Shown: positions 1-9,274 of the stretch, one piece after another | How the letters are laid out: each line of letters opens with the position of its first letter | How positions within the stretch are numbered: the first letter of the stretch is position 1 | Assembly: GCF_030814995.1 (NCBI RefSeq) | Contig: NZ_JAUSVX010000003.1 | Span: 62,001-126,000, forward strand | Length of the DNA: 64,000 nucleotides | Source: Labrys wisconsinensis | GTDB lineage: Bacteria > Pseudomonadota > Alphaproteobacteria > Rhizobiales > Labraceae | Reading direction: 5' to 3' | Translations under genes and position numbers: made by a program | The notes under the pieces: generated by a model | The model's input: the letters and a program-made list of their open reading frames with translations, nothing else | Database searches by the model: none | What the model was told of the DNA's origin: nothing

Positions 1-420
1 GGCGCAGCCGGCTTCCCGGCAGCCGGCGGCAATGCCCCGGACCACCTCGACCCCCTGCCCCGGCGCGAGCTTGCCGGTGGCGAAATAGTCGAGGAAGAAC
101 AGCGGCTCGGCCCCCTGCACCACGAGGTCGTTGACCGACATGGCGACGAGGTCGATGCCGACCGTGTCGTGGATGCCGGTCTCGATCGCCACCTTCAGCT
201 TGGTGCCGACGCCGTCATTGGCCGCCACCAGCACCGGATCGGTGTAGCCGCAGGCCCTCAGGTCGAACAGGCCGCCGAAGCCGCCGATCTCGGCATCGGC
301 GCCGACGCGCCGCGTGGCGCGCACCAGCGGCTTGATGGCCTCGACCATGGCGTTGCCGGCATCGATGTCGACCCCGGCATCGGCATAGGTCAGGGCATTC
401 GCGGATGGGTTCTTGGTCAT
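1..420 (-). CDS. purM: Phosphoribosylformylglycinamidine cyclo-ligase PurM (N-terminal part)
   Basis: PurM makes aminoimidazole ribonucleotide (AIR) from FGAM with ATP in cytosolic purine synthesis. Only the first 140 codons lie in the window; the gene runs off the left edge, so roughly 40% of a ~350-residue protein is visible. The N-terminus reads [11 protein letters not shown], followed by GGFGGLFDL, the nucleotide-site motif ANDGVGTK and [20 protein letters not shown], all typical of PurM. The ATG overlaps the stop of the upstream ureohydrolase gene in an ATGA, so the two are probably co-translated. Identity is secure; the C-terminal half cannot be judged. Confidence 0.95.
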   Translation of the reverse strand, partial: MTKNPSANALTYADAGVDIDAGNAMVEAIKPLVRATRRVGADAEIGGFGGLFDLRACGYTDPVLVAANDGVGTKLKVAIETGIHDTVGIDLVAMSVNDLVVQGAEPLFFLDYFATGKLAPGQGVEVVRGIAAGCREAGCA

Positions 421-1400
421 GACCCGGCTTTGCCCTGCTTCCGCTCGGCGATCAACCCCAGATAATGCTGAACCACCGTCGCGCCGGCGATGGCGGTGAT
501 GTCGGCATGGTCGTAGGCCGGCGCGACCTCGACGAGATCGCAGCCGACGATGTCGAGGAAGCCGAGACGACGCAGCACCATCAGCATCTGCCGCGAGGAT
601 GGGCCGCCGGCAACCGGCGTGCCCGTCCCCGGCGCAAAGGCCGGATCGAGGCAGTCGATGTCGAAGGTGAGATAGGCCTTGGCATCGCCGACCCGCCGGC
701 GGATCCGCTCCACCACCGCGGCGACGCCCAAGGTCTCCAGGTCTTCGCCGTCGACGATCTCGATGCCGCAATCGTCCGGCGCATGGGTGCGGATGCCGAT
801 CTGGATCGAGCGCTCCGGCCGGACGGCGCCGTGGCGGACGGCGCGCGCCACGAAGGAGCCGTGGTCGATGCGGCCGTCATCGTCGTGCCAGGTGTCCTGG
901 TGGGCGTCGAAATGCACCAGGGCCATCGGCCCGTGCCGGGCGGCATGAGTCTTGAGCAGCGGCCAGGTGACGTAGTGATCGCCGCCGATCGAGACCAGCA
1001 TCGGCCCCTGGTCGAGGATGTCGCCCGCCTGCGCCTCGATGCAGGCGGGAATCTCGCCATGCCGGGCATAGTCGAAGGAGCAGTCTCCGTAGTCGACCAC
1101 GGCCAGACGCTCGAAGGGATCGGCCCGGAAGGGATATTGCGGGTCGCCGTCGAAGATCGCCGAGGCGCGGCGCACCGCCTGCGGCCCGAACCGCGCGCCC
1201 GGCCGGTTGGAGACGGCGGCATCGAAGGGGATGCCCCAGACCGCGACGTCGATGCCCGAGAGGTCGCGCGAGAAGCGCCGGCGCATGAAGGACAGGACGC
1301 CGCCATAGGTCGGCTCCGAGACACCGCCAAGGATCTGCTTGCCGAAGACGGCGTTGTCGGTCGGGCGCGGGCGTTTCGGATCGGGCGCGGGGCCGGCCAT
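417..1400 (-). CDS. Agmatinase/arginase-family ureohydrolase
   Basis: A 327-residue metal-dependent hydrolase that should cleave a guanidino or amidino compound such as agmatine or guanidinobutyrate. The dinuclear manganese motifs are intact: GGDH at 139-142, DAHQD at 165-169, [17 protein letters not shown] from about 246, and a conserved Glu at 291. ATG at 1400 was chosen because family-like sequence begins there; upstream in-frame codons look non-coding. The stop overlaps the purM start (ATGA), an uncommon pairing for this enzyme. Speb-like agmatinase is the default name, but substrate specificity in this family cannot be read from these motifs and could instead be guanidinobutyrase, guanidinase or another activity. 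Confidence 0.85.
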   Translation of the reverse strand: MAGPAPDPKRPRPTDNAVFGKQILGGVSEPTYGGVLSFMRRRFSRDLSGIDVAVWGIPFDAAVSNRPGARFGPQAVRRASAIFDGDPQYPFRADPFERLAVVDYGDCSFDYARHGEIPACIEAQAGDILDQGPMLVSIGGDHYVTWPLLKTHAARHGPMALVHFDAHQDTWHDDDGRIDHGSFVARAVRHGAVRPERSIQIGIRTHAPDDCGIEIVDGEDLETLGVAAVVERIRRRVGDAKAYLTFDIDCLDPAFAPGTGTPVAGGPSSRQMLMVLRRLGFLDIVGCDLVEVAPAYDHADITAIAGATVVQHYLGLIAERKQGKAGS

Positions 1401-1687
1401 GACGTGCTCCGGGGAACGAAAAAGGGGGATTGCGGGCGGACCATGGCCGCGGACAGCGATCAAGACAAGAGAGGAAGAGCGGCCCCGTGTGTTGCACCCA
1501 CGGCTCAAGGCCGGGAGCACATCGATTTACGCAGGGCAGGACCGACAAATTTTCCTGCGCTTCCAGTGGCAAAACCGTGAGGATTGGCCTATGAGAAGCG
1601 CGCGGCATTCTGGCCGACGTGTCGGCCGAGCGCCGCGAGGACCGCACGCCTGGAGCGTGCATAGCCACCCACTACCGAAGGCATCAC

Positions 1688-2062
1688 TTGAGCATCTACA
1701 AGGACAGGAGTTTCGTCGAACGGCGGAGCACCGCCGAGGACGCGAAGAAGGCCCAATTGGACAAGTTCCGGGCCAAGCTGACGCAGGAAGACCCCGCGGC
1801 AGCGGAGCGGCGAGCGGCCCGCCAGGCCGTCGTCGCTGCGCGCGAAGCGCGTCAGGCGGAGCGCGACGCCGCTCGCCGGATACGCGAAGCGGAGGAGGCC
1901 GCCGAGCGGGCGGCGCGGGAGGAAGCCGAGCGTATCGAGGCGGCCGCCCGCGAAGCAGCCCGGCAGGCCGAGGAAGCCGCGCGCGAAAAGGCGCGCCCGA
2001 AGCAGATCTTCCGCGACTTCGTCGCGTATGCGGAGCGCCGCGCAACCGCCAACCGGCGCTGA
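1688..2062 (+). CDS. DUF6481-family charged helical protein, TTG start
   Basis: A 124-residue protein of unknown function that resembles the small DUF6481 family common in alphaproteobacteria. It opens with a conserved-looking IYKDRSFVERR block. Most of the rest (about 30-105) is an Arg/Ala/Glu-rich, almost uninterrupted predicted helix or coiled coil, ending with a basic tail. I chose the TTG at 1688 because GAAGG sits 7 bases upstream and the family motif follows directly. An in-frame ATG at 1619 would add 23 unrelated residues. It is transcribed alone and ends before a strong shared terminator. Confidence 0.7.
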   Translation: MSIYKDRSFVERRSTAEDAKKAQLDKFRAKLTQEDPAAAERRAARQAVVAAREARQAERDAARRIREAEEAAERAAREEAERIEAAAREAARQAEEAAREKARPKQIFRDFVAYAERRATANRR

Positions 2063-2194
2063 GCTGCTGCTGCAAAGGCCTCCCCGTCCGGCATGGAGGG
2101 GGAGGTCCAGGCTTCGGCTCGGCCCGCCTGGCGGCAAAGGGAACAGCGCGAGGATATTGGTCGGGGCTCAGGTCTGAACCGTCCCGCCCAAAAG

Positions 2195-2220
2195 AAAAGG
2201 CTGCCGTTCGGCAGCCTTTT
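2195..2220. terminator. Bidirectional Rho-independent terminator
   Basis: The hairpin GGCTGCC-GTTC-GGCAGCC (2199-2216) has A-rich sequence on its left and TTTT plus a further T-run on its right, so it can end transcription in both directions. It lies between the convergent DUF6481 gene and rpsI. Confidence 0.88.
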
Positions 2221-2245
2221 GTTTTTGCGTGCTGCGCTCGAGAGA

Positions 2246-2722
2246 TCAGCGCTTGGAGAACTGGAAGGACCGGCGGGCCTTGGCGCGGCCGTACTTCTTG
2301 CGCTCGACCACGCGGCTGTCGCGGGTGAGGAAGCCTTCCTTCTTCAGAGCGGTGCGCAGCTCCGGCTCGTAATAGGTCAGAGCCTTGGAGACGCCGTGGC
2401 GCACGGCACCGGCCTGGCCGGAGAGGCCGCCGCCGGCGACGGTGACGACGATGTCGTACTGGCCGACGCGGTTGGCGACGGTCAGGGGCTGCTGGATCAG
2501 CATCTGCAGCACCGGGCGGGCGAAATACACCTCGACCGAGCGCTCGTTGACCGTGACCTTGCCGGAGCCGGGCTTGATCCAGACGCGGGCGATGGCGTTC
2601 TTGCGCTTGCCGGTGGCATAGGCACGGCCCTGGGCGTCCAGCTTCTGGACATGCTGGGGCGCGGCCTCGGCCGTCTCGACGACGCTCCCGAGGGACTGCA
2701 GCGAGTTAAGCGTTTCGGCCAT
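2246..2722 (-). CDS. rpsI: 30S ribosomal protein S9
   Basis: A 158-residue S9 protein of the small ribosomal subunit. It has an alphaproteobacterial N-terminal extension of about 30 residues, then the S9 core ([17 protein letters not shown], and the glycine-rich [12 protein letters not shown]). It ends in the basic FQFSKR tail that reaches the P-site tRNA. It follows rplM by 4 bases in the usual rplM-rpsI operon and ends at the terminator at 2195-2220. Confidence 0.98.
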   Translation of the reverse strand: MAETLNSLQSLGSVVETAEAAPQHVQKLDAQGRAYATGKRKNAIARVWIKPGSGKVTVNERSVEVYFARPVLQMLIQQPLTVANRVGQYDIVVTVAGGGLSGQAGAVRHGVSKALTYYEPELRTALKKEGFLTRDSRVVERKKYGRAKARRSFQFSKR

Positions 2723-2726
2723 CGGT

Positions 2727-3188
2727 TCAGACCTTCAGGTTCTTGGCGTTCATCGCGCCGACGTCGAGCGCCACGGGCTGCTGCGCCTCGTGCGGATGCT
2801 CGGTGCCCTTGTAGACGCGCAGGTTCAGGAGCTGCTTGCGGCCGAGCGGGCCACGCGGGATCATGCGCTCCACCGCCTTCTCCACGATGCGCTCGGGGAA
2901 GCGCCCTTCGAGGATGAACTTGGCGCTGCGCTCCTTGATGCCGCCGGGATGCCCGGTGTGATAGTGGTACACCTTCTGGTCGCGCTTGCGGCCGGTGAAC
3001 ACCACCTTGTCGGCGTTGATGACGATGACGTTGTCGCCGCAGTCGAGATGGGGCGTGTAGGTCGGCTTGTGCTTGCCGCGCAGACGCATGGCGATGATCG
3101 TCGCGAGGCGGCCCACAACGAGGCCTTTCGCGTCGATCAGATACCATTTCTTCTCGATGTCGGCGGTCTTGAGCGTGAAGGTGGACAT
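2727..3188 (-). CDS. rplM: 50S ribosomal protein L13
   Basis: A 153-residue L13, the usual length. The N-terminal [20 protein letters not shown], the central [17 protein letters not shown] and the [12 protein letters not shown] motif identify it. ATG at 3188 gives the standard N-terminus; upstream in-frame codons are not family-like. It is first in the rplM-rpsI operon. The 194 bases before it are unusually AT-rich for this genome and probably carry the promoter. Confidence 0.98.
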   Translation of the reverse strand: MSTFTLKTADIEKKWYLIDAKGLVVGRLATIIAMRLRGKHKPTYTPHLDCGDNVIVINADKVVFTGRKRDQKVYHYHTGHPGGIKERSAKFILEGRFPERIVEKAVERMIPRGPLGRKQLLNLRVYKGTEHPHEAQQPVALDVGAMNAKNLKV

Positions 3189-3382
3189 GAGTCGCCTGAG
3201 ATTCGCTGTCGATCCGACGGGTTGAACTGACACGGCGGCCACGAGAGAGCTCGCAGCCGCCGAGTTGGCGCGCTTCTACACGAGGCGCCGGCGCCCGTCA
3301 ATGATGACATTTCCGCTATCGTCGATAATTACGAAGCAAAATCAACGTATTACGATATAGGTATCTCAATACCATACAAGAA
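3189..3382 (-). promoter_or_regulatory. AT-rich region upstream of rplM
   Basis: This non-coding stretch is much more AT-rich than its surroundings and contains a short inverted repeat GGTAT-CTCA-ATACC (3360-3373). A rplM promoter is expected here. I found only poor -35/-10 matches, such as TTGTAT-16-TATCGT on the minus strand, so the exact site is not assigned. Confidence 0.35.
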
Positions 3383-3946
3383 TCAGCTGAAATGGCTGAC
3401 GATTTCCCCGAGCGCTGGCCGCGGACGATCCGGGACGACCTCGGTCGGCGTGCCGACATGGACGAATCCGGCGACCCGCTCGTGCGGCTCGATCCCGAGC
3501 CGGGCCAGCACCTCGGCGTCATAGGCGAACCAGCCGGTCAGCCAGCTCGCGCCGAAGCCGAGCGCCGTGGCGGCGACGACCAGGTTCGCGCAGACGGCGC
3601 CGGCAGAGAGCTCCTGCTCCCAGACCGGGATCTTCACATGCGGAGCAGCGGTGGAGACCACGCCGATGATCAGCGGGGCGGCAAAGCGGGTCGCCTCCTT
3701 CTTCAGCGCCGCCGTGTCGGCATCCGGATTCCCGGCGTGGAAGGCCTCCTCGATGATGCGCCCCGCCTTGGCCTTGGCTTCGCCGGCATAGACGATGAAG
3801 CGCCAGGGATGCAGCTTGCCGTGATCCGGCACGCGCGCGGCGATGGTGAGCAGCGTCTCGAGCTGGGCGGCGTCCGGCCCCGGCTCGGCGAGGAAGGCAG
3901 GCGGCACGGAGCGGCGGATCTTCAGGAGGTCGATGGCGTCGGGCAT
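3383..3946 (-). CDS. Nitroreductase-family flavoprotein (YdjA-like)
   Basis: A 187-residue FMN-dependent NAD(P)H nitroreductase/dehydrogenase-fold protein of the small single-domain YdjA type. Visible features are the N-terminal LLKIRRSVP (FMN phosphate contact), ARVPDHGKLHPWRF near 40-50, and the GFGASWLTGW segment typical of this subfamily. Nothing in the sequence fixes the substrate. It lies upstream of rplM on the same strand, separated by about 190 bases, so co-transcription is uncertain. Confidence 0.88.
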   Translation of the reverse strand: MPDAIDLLKIRRSVPPAFLAEPGPDAAQLETLLTIAARVPDHGKLHPWRFIVYAGEAKAKAGRIIEEAFHAGNPDADTAALKKEATRFAAPLIIGVVSTAAPHVKIPVWEQELSAGAVCANLVVAATALGFGASWLTGWFAYDAEVLARLGIEPHERVAGFVHVGTPTEVVPDRPRPALGEIVSHFS

Positions 3947-4102
3947 GGGAGGGTCCAGGAGGGAATCGTCCTGACATAAGCATATGCGTCATGGACGCAA
4001 GCCGGACCGGCGGACGGCCGACATTTCGGCCCGGACCGAAGCGTTCGGGCACGACCGCCCGGCTGGGCGATGGCAGAGTGCCGCCGAACCCGAGAGATCC
4101 GC

Positions 4103-5035
4103 ATGCCGACAGTCCCGTCCCGCCCCGCCGTCGAGCTCGCCCTGCTGGCGCTGCTGGCGACGCTCTGGGGTGCCTCCTACAGCTTCATCAAGCTCGGGGT
4201 TGCGACCATCCCGCCGATCACGCTGATCGCCGCCCGCACGCTGATCGCGGGCCTGGTGCTGCTGGCAGCGCTCCGGCTGCGCGGCCTCACCATGCCGCGG
4301 GACCGGGCGAGCTGGCGGCGTTTCGCCATGCAGGCCTGCCTCAACAGCGCGGTTCCCTTCACGCTGATCGCCTGGGCGGAAAGGACGGTCGACGCGAGCC
4401 TGGCCAGCATCCTCAATGCGACGACGCCGATCTTCGCCTTCCTCCTCACCATCGCCGTCACCCGTCACGAGGCGGTCACCGCCCGCAAGCTCTTCGGAAT
4501 CGGGGCGGGGCTGCTCGGCATCGTGCTCGTCGTCGGCGTCGACGCCCTGCGAGGGGCGGGCCAGGCGCTGGTGCCGCAGCTCGCCATCGTCGCGGCCACC
4601 GCCTGCTACGGCGCGGCCGCGGTGTTCGGGCGCCGTTTCGCCGGGCTCGATCCCATGGTGCCGGCCGCAGGATCGCTCGTCTGCGGCGCGGCCATGCTGG
4701 CGCCGGCCAGCCTGGCCTTCGAGCGCCCCTGGCTGCTCGCCCCCTCGGCCACGTCCGTTCTGGCCCTGCTGGCGCTGGCGCTGCTCTCGACCGCCCTCGC
4801 CTTCGTCATCTATTTCCGCCTGTTCCAGACCCTCGGCCCGGTCGGCGCCACGGCGCAGGCCTATCTGCGCGTGCCGGTGGGCGTGGCCATCGGCGTGCTC
4901 GTCCTCGGCGAGCAGCCCAGCGGCACGGCGCTGATCGGCCTCGTCTGCGTCATCGCCGGCGTGCTGGCCATGACCTGGCCCGCCGGCAAGGCCGGCAACG
5001 CCGGTCCGCCCGGCCTGCACACGCGGCGGGCTTGA
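4103..5035 (+). CDS. EamA/DMT-family transporter
   Basis: A 310-residue inner-membrane protein with about ten hydrophobic segments in two repeated halves of five, the layout of drug/metabolite transporters such as RhtA or YdcZ-like exporters. The first helix has the family-like LWGASYSFIKLG and the second half repeats a FQTLGPVGATAQAYL segment. The ATG at 4103 starts just before the first helix; an in-frame ATG 33 bases upstream would add a hydrophilic leader. Substrate unknown; amino acid or metabolite efflux is typical. It diverges from the nitroreductase gene. Confidence 0.85.
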   Translation: MPTVPSRPAVELALLALLATLWGASYSFIKLGVATIPPITLIAARTLIAGLVLLAALRLRGLTMPRDRASWRRFAMQACLNSAVPFTLIAWAERTVDASLASILNATTPIFAFLLTIAVTRHEAVTARKLFGIGAGLLGIVLVVGVDALRGAGQALVPQLAIVAATACYGAAAVFGRRFAGLDPMVPAAGSLVCGAAMLAPASLAFERPWLLAPSATSVLALLALALLSTALAFVIYFRLFQTLGPVGATAQAYLRVPVGVAIGVLVLGEQPSGTALIGLVCVIAGVLAMTWPAGKAGNAGPPGLHTRRA

Positions 5036-5057
5036 AATCGCCCGGATTCCGTGGATC

Positions 5058-5954
5058 GTGCGCCGCATGATGCTCGCTCGTCGCGCCTTCCCTCCCCTCG
5101 CCGGCCTCCTCGCCGCTGCGCTCGCCGCCGCGTCGCCGGCCCCGGCGCAGACCAGCCGGCCACCGCAGCCCCTGCCGCAGGCCGCGCCGCAGCTGCCGCG
5201 CACGGTCCAGCCGCTGTCGGTCAGCGCCTTCTTCGTCGAGAAGGGCGAGCAGATCCGTTCCGGCGTGAAATGGCACGTCTTCCGGGCCCGCAACGACGAG
5301 AACGGCGATCTGCCGATCGTCGGCGAATCCGACGACGCGGCCCCGACCTTCTCCCTCGAGCCGGGCATCTATGTCGTGCACGCCGCCTACGGGCTGGCGG
5401 CGGCGACGCGCCGCGTCGAGATCGGCAACACGCCGGCTATTGAAAGGCTCGTCCTGAACTGCGGGGCGCTGAAGGTGGAGGCGACGATCGGCGACAAGCC
5501 GGTGCCGGCGGCCAAGCTCACCTCGCGCATCTCGGCCATGCTGCCGACGGGCGAGCGGCGCCTGATCGCCGAGGACGTCCCGGCCGACGACCTGGTGCGG
5601 CTGCCGGAGGGGCGCTACTTCGTCGAGAGCAATTACGGCGATTCCAATGCCAGCGTCTCCGCCGAGATCTCGATCAAGGCGGGCCAGCTCACCGACGCGA
5701 CCTTCCACCACAATGCGGCGACGCTGACGCTGAAGCTGGTCAACCAGCCGGGCGGCGAGGCGCTGGCCGACACCGCCTGGTCGGTGCTGACCCCCGGCGG
5801 CGACGTCATCCGCGAATCGATCGGCGCCTTCCCCTCGATGATCCTGGCCGAAGGCAACTACACCGTGGTCGCCCGGCACGACGGGCGGGTCTATACGCGC
5901 GAGTTCGACGTGAAATCCGGCCTCGACCAGGACGTCGAGGTGATGGCGAAGTAG
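5058..5954 (+). CDS. Exported beta-rich protein of unknown function
   Basis: A 298-residue protein with a clear signal peptide (LAGLLAAALAAASPAPAQ, cleavage near 31) and a Pro/Gln-rich linker to about 45. The mature part is predicted beta-strand rich and reads as three or four similar carbohydrate-binding or Ig-like units. Phrases such as LEPGIYVVHAAYG, LPEGRYFVESNYGDS and LAEGNYTVVARHDG recur about every 100 residues. I recognise no named family; similar periplasmic proteins occur in rhizobia. GTG at 5058 is the longest start; ATGs at 5067 and 5070 are equally possible. It sits 22 bases after the EamA gene. Confidence 0.65.
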   Translation: MRRMMLARRAFPPLAGLLAAALAAASPAPAQTSRPPQPLPQAAPQLPRTVQPLSVSAFFVEKGEQIRSGVKWHVFRARNDENGDLPIVGESDDAAPTFSLEPGIYVVHAAYGLAAATRRVEIGNTPAIERLVLNCGALKVEATIGDKPVPAAKLTSRISAMLPTGERRLIAEDVPADDLVRLPEGRYFVESNYGDSNASVSAEISIKAGQLTDATFHHNAATLTLKLVNQPGGEALADTAWSVLTPGGDVIRESIGAFPSMILAEGNYTVVARHDGRVYTREFDVKSGLDQDVEVMAK

Positions 5955-5965
5955 CATCGGCGGGC

Positions 5966-6616
5966 TCAGGGCACCGGCGATGTGACCAGCCCCTCGCGCA
6001 GGCCGAGATAGAGCAGCTCGATATCCGAGCCGACGCCGAGCTTCTGCTTGAGCAGATAGTGATAGTTGGCCACGGTCTTGGGGCTCAGGTTCAGGGTGGA
6101 CGCGATCTCGGCGCAGGTCTTGGCGCGGAGGATCAGGCGCAGGACCTCGAACTCCCGCGGCGACAGGCTCTCGAGGGCCGACGCCCCGGCGCCGACATGC
6201 GACAGGGCCAGCTCCTGGCTGATGTCGGGGGATAGCGCCCGCCGCCCCGCGAAGACCTCGGTGATGGCGCGCACGAGCAGCATCGGCTTGCTGCTCTTGG
6301 TGATGTAGCCCATGGCCCCCGCCTGAAAGGCATGGACCGCGAAGACTGCGCTCTGGTGCATGGTGAAGACGACGATCCTGGCCTGAGGGTCCCACAGGCG
6401 GATCTGGCCGATGATGTCGATGCCGCCGCGTCCGGGCATCGAGATATCGAGGACGAGCACGTCCGGCTGCACCTCCTTGTAGCGCTGATAGGCCGTCCGG
6501 CCGTCGCCGGCCTCCGCGACGACCTCCATGTCGGACTGCTTGTCGAGGAGGCGGCGATATCCTTCGAGGACGATGGCGTGATCGTCGACCAGCATGATCC
6601 GGATCGGCCGTGCCAT
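5966..6616 (-). CDS. NarL/FixJ-family response regulator
   Basis: A 216-residue two-component regulator. The receiver domain (about 4-120) has the acidic pair DD at 11-12, phosphoacceptor Asp57 in VLVLDISMPG, Thr in the FTMHQ segment and Lys in ITKSSKP. The C-terminal LuxR-type helix-turn-helix (about 150-210) starts with LSPREFEVLRLI. The ATG overlaps the kinase stop by one base (TGATG), so kinase and regulator are translated together. Likely partner: the histidine kinase at 6616-8019. Target genes are unknown; the divergent exported protein at 8225 is an obvious candidate. Confidence 0.93.
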   Translation of the reverse strand: MARPIRIMLVDDHAIVLEGYRRLLDKQSDMEVVAEAGDGRTAYQRYKEVQPDVLVLDISMPGRGGIDIIGQIRLWDPQARIVVFTMHQSAVFAVHAFQAGAMGYITKSSKPMLLVRAITEVFAGRRALSPDISQELALSHVGAGASALESLSPREFEVLRLILRAKTCAEIASTLNLSPKTVANYHYLLKQKLGVGSDIELLYLGLREGLVTSPVP

Positions 6617-8019
6617 CACGCCGCCGCCTTCGCCGGGACGGTCGCCGGCATGGTGATCGACAGGCGCGTGCCCTCGAACCCGGCCCGGCCCAGCGCCATC
6701 CGGCCGCCGAAGAGGGCAATGCGCTCGCGCATGCCCCTGAGGCCCGCACCTTCTCGCGGCATCCGCTCCCAGTCGCATCCCTTGCCGTCGTCCTCGATCA
6801 TCAGCTGCACCGCACCTGCGCCGGCCTGCGCGGCGTCGCCGAGGGGGAGACGTTCCAGCACCAGCTTGACGTGGCGCGCCTCGGCATGGCGGGCGGCGTT
6901 GGTCAGCCCCTCCTGGGCGATGCGGAAGATGCTCACCGCGGCCGCATCCGGCAGCTCGTGGAAGCTTCCGGTTGCCGCGAACGAGAAGCGCGTGGTGCGC
7001 CCCAGGCGGCTGTTCCAGCCGGCAACCAGGCCGCGCAGGCTCTCCACCAGGCCGACCTCGTCGATGACGGCCGGGCGCAGCCGCGCCATCGTGCTGCGCA
7101 GGGCGCCCATCATCCTGATGGCGATGTCGGAGAGCGTCTGGGCTTCCGGGATCAGCTCGGGGCAGCTCCCTTCGGCCGTCGCCTCGACCGATGCGGCGAT
7201 GGCGTTGATCGCGGCCAGGCTCTGGCCGAATTCATCATGGAGCTCGCGCGCCAGATGGCGCCTCTCCTCCTCCTGGGCGATGGCGAGACGGCGCGACAGC
7301 TCCTCGCGCTCGGCCAGGCTCGTCGCAAGCCGGGCCGCCATGGCGTTGATCACCGTGCTGATCTGCTGCAGCTCGATCAGCCGGACAGGCGGCAGGCGGC
7401 ACGACAGGTCGCCGCCGGCGATCCGCTCGATGCCCGCCAGCATCCGGCGCGCCGGACGCATGGCATGATCGATGGCGAGATAGGCGATCAGCGCGAGCAG
7501 CACGACACTGCCGACGACGATCCAGACGATGCGGCCGACCTCGTGCCAGATCCGGGCGGCGCCTGCGGCCGGATCTAGCGAGACCGCCACCGCACCGACC
7601 GTGTTGCCGCGTGCGTCGAGACCACGCCGGATCGACGGTCCGGGCGAGAGCAGGGCCCGATAGAGCTGCGAGAACCATGGCGGCGCCGTCACACGGCCGC
7701 CGGCCCCTCGACAGCTCGCATAGATCGAACCGCCGCTGGGATCGGAGACCTCAACGCAGAAGCCCTCGTCCAGGACCTCCTCGGACAGGAACTGCCAGTC
7801 CGGGAACCGATCGCGCTGCCCCGAGGCGGCATCCGCCCGGAACGCCTGCAGGCTGAGATAGGTGCCGAAGGACTGGCTCTTGCTCTCCAGGGAGCGCACG
7901 AGCTCCAGGCGCGTGTCCGACACGACGAGGACGGTGGTGACGGCCGCGCAGAACAGCGCGCCCAGCGCGATGCGGATCATGACGGAGAGCTTGAGGTCGA
8001 GGGGGCGGATCGCGGTCAT
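6616..8019 (-). CDS. MoxY-like sensor histidine kinase (HisKA_3)
   Basis: A 467-residue membrane kinase. Membrane segments lie at about 12-34 and 162-183, with a 130-residue periplasmic region between them that contains two Cys (88 and 103). A HAMP-like region follows (about 185-240), then the HisKA_3 dimerisation helix with phospho-His261 in ELHDEFGQSL, and an ATPase domain with NAARHAEA, DDGKG and a G-rich GLRGMRER motif. The layout resembles MoxY-type kinases, which in methylotrophs act near methanol oxidation genes; that resemblance is by eye. It is co-translated with the NarL-type regulator. Confidence 0.87.
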   Translation of the reverse strand: MTAIRPLDLKLSVMIRIALGALFCAAVTTVLVVSDTRLELVRSLESKSQSFGTYLSLQAFRADAASGQRDRFPDWQFLSEEVLDEGFCVEVSDPSGGSIYASCRGAGGRVTAPPWFSQLYRALLSPGPSIRRGLDARGNTVGAVAVSLDPAAGAARIWHEVGRIVWIVVGSVVLLALIAYLAIDHAMRPARRMLAGIERIAGGDLSCRLPPVRLIELQQISTVINAMAARLATSLAEREELSRRLAIAQEEERRHLARELHDEFGQSLAAINAIAASVEATAEGSCPELIPEAQTLSDIAIRMMGALRSTMARLRPAVIDEVGLVESLRGLVAGWNSRLGRTTRFSFAATGSFHELPDAAAVSIFRIAQEGLTNAARHAEARHVKLVLERLPLGDAAQAGAGAVQLMIEDDGKGCDWERMPREGAGLRGMRERIALFGGRMALGRAGFEGTRLSITMPATVPAKAAA

Positions 8020-8224
8020 CGGCGCTCTCGGGCGATCATCCGGGGTTTCGGTGCGAAACCGGGCCCGGAGAGGTTAATCGCTTCGTTTCCTTCGGTGAAG
8101 AAGCCGGGCCGATGCTCGTGAAATTTGCCCGAAGCTCGTCGTGACGGCCGCCGAAGCCGACCGCGCCGCCGCCGCTATTGTCTCTCGTGCCGAGATCGCT
8201 CGGCGCAACCCGCGGAGGAACGAC

Positions 8225-8803
8225 ATGGCTCTTGGATGGTCGAAGAAGGGCTCTCGGGCACGGAGCCTCCTTGCGGGTGTCGGCGCGCTCTGCGCCGCGC
8301 TGCTCGCGTCCGGCGCCGGCGATGCCGGAAGCCGGCCGCCGATCAAGCTCGCGGTCTTCGATTTCGAGCTCGACGACTTCACCGCCGGTGGCCCGATCGC
8401 CGGCGAGAGTCCGGCCGAGACGGCGCGGCTGCAGCTCGTCACCCGCCAGGCTCGTCGGCAGCTCACCGAATCCGGCCTGTTCCAGCTCGTCGACGTGAGC
8501 AACGCGCAGGACAAGAACGTCAGGGATCACTGGCTGCGCAAATGCAACGGCTGCGACGCCGACATCGCCCTGAAGCTCGGGGCGGACATGTCCTTCGTCG
8601 GCATGTTCCGGAAGGTCAGCGTCATGGAGCAATATTTGGAGTTTCGCATCCGCGACGCCCGCACCGGGCAGCTCTTGAAGATCGCGCAGACGGATCTGCG
8701 CGGCGAGACCGACGAATCCTGGAGCCGCGCCCTGGCCTGGCTGATCAAGGCGCGGCTGATCGAACCAGAGAAAGCGCGCGAGAAGGCCGGGACCGCTCCG
8801 TGA
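8225..8803 (+). CDS. Exported DUF2380/DUF3280-like protein
   Basis: A 192-residue protein with a signal peptide (LLAGVGALCAALLASGAGD) and a mature domain opening with IKLAVFDFELDDF. Two cysteines in CNGCDADIALKLGAD and a conserved-looking DLRGETDESWSRALAWLI near the end match the DUF2380/DUF3280 type as I remember it, a periplasmic family often found beside MoxY-like two-component systems. ATG at 8225 is preceded by GGAGGA at good spacing; an upstream in-frame ATG lacks this. It is divergent from the kinase/regulator pair and could be its target. Function unknown. Confidence 0.72.
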   Translation: MALGWSKKGSRARSLLAGVGALCAALLASGAGDAGSRPPIKLAVFDFELDDFTAGGPIAGESPAETARLQLVTRQARRQLTESGLFQLVDVSNAQDKNVRDHWLRKCNGCDADIALKLGADMSFVGMFRKVSVMEQYLEFRIRDARTGQLLKIAQTDLRGETDESWSRALAWLIKARLIEPEKAREKAGTAP

Positions 8804-8837
8804 CCGAGGGGACGGATGACGACGGACGATGCGCGGT

Positions 8838-9266
8838 TCAGGCTGCGGCCTCGGCGAAGGCCAGCCGCACCTCGCGCCCCTGCCCCGTCGGCACGGTGCG
8901 ATAGAAGCACGAGCGCCGGCCGGTATGGCAGCAGCCGCCGTCACCGCCGACCTCTACCCGGATCAGCAGCGCATCCTGGTCGCAGTCGACCCGCATCTCG
9001 ACGACACGCTGCACCTGGCCCGACGTGTCGCCCTTGCGCCAGAGCGTCCGGCGCGAGCGCGACCAGTACCAGGCCTCGCCGGTGTCCAACGTCCGCGCCA
9101 GCGACTCCGCGTTCATGTGCGCGACCATCAGCACGGCGCCGGAACCGGCATCGACGGCCACGGTCGTGATCAGGCCGTCCCGGTCGAAGCGCGGCGAGAA
9201 CACACCGCCCTCCTCCAGGGCCGCCTTGTCGCCGGGGGCGGGAAAGATCGCAGCGTCCTCGCTCAT
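8838..9266 (-). CDS. hisI: Phosphoribosyl-AMP cyclohydrolase HisI
   Basis: A 142-residue monofunctional HisI (third step of histidine synthesis, opening the purine ring of PR-AMP). The signatures are complete: [32 protein letters not shown], split here as VAHMNAESL and [14 protein letters not shown], then the metal-binding DCDQDALL and [12 protein letters not shown] near 105-125. There is no HisE fusion. The start lies 8 bases after the folE stop, forming a folE-hisI pair. Confidence 0.96.
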   Translation of the reverse strand: MSEDAAIFPAPGDKAALEEGGVFSPRFDRDGLITTVAVDAGSGAVLMVAHMNAESLARTLDTGEAWYWSRSRRTLWRKGDTSGQVQRVVEMRVDCDQDALLIRVEVGGDGGCCHTGRRSCFYRTVPTGQGREVRLAFAEAAA

Positions 9267-9274
9267 GGCAGGCG

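Noticed and set aside
3360-3373. GGTAT-CTCA-ATACC as an operator for rplM
   Set aside because: The stem is only 5 bp and could arise by chance in an AT-rich gap; mentioned only in the regional note.
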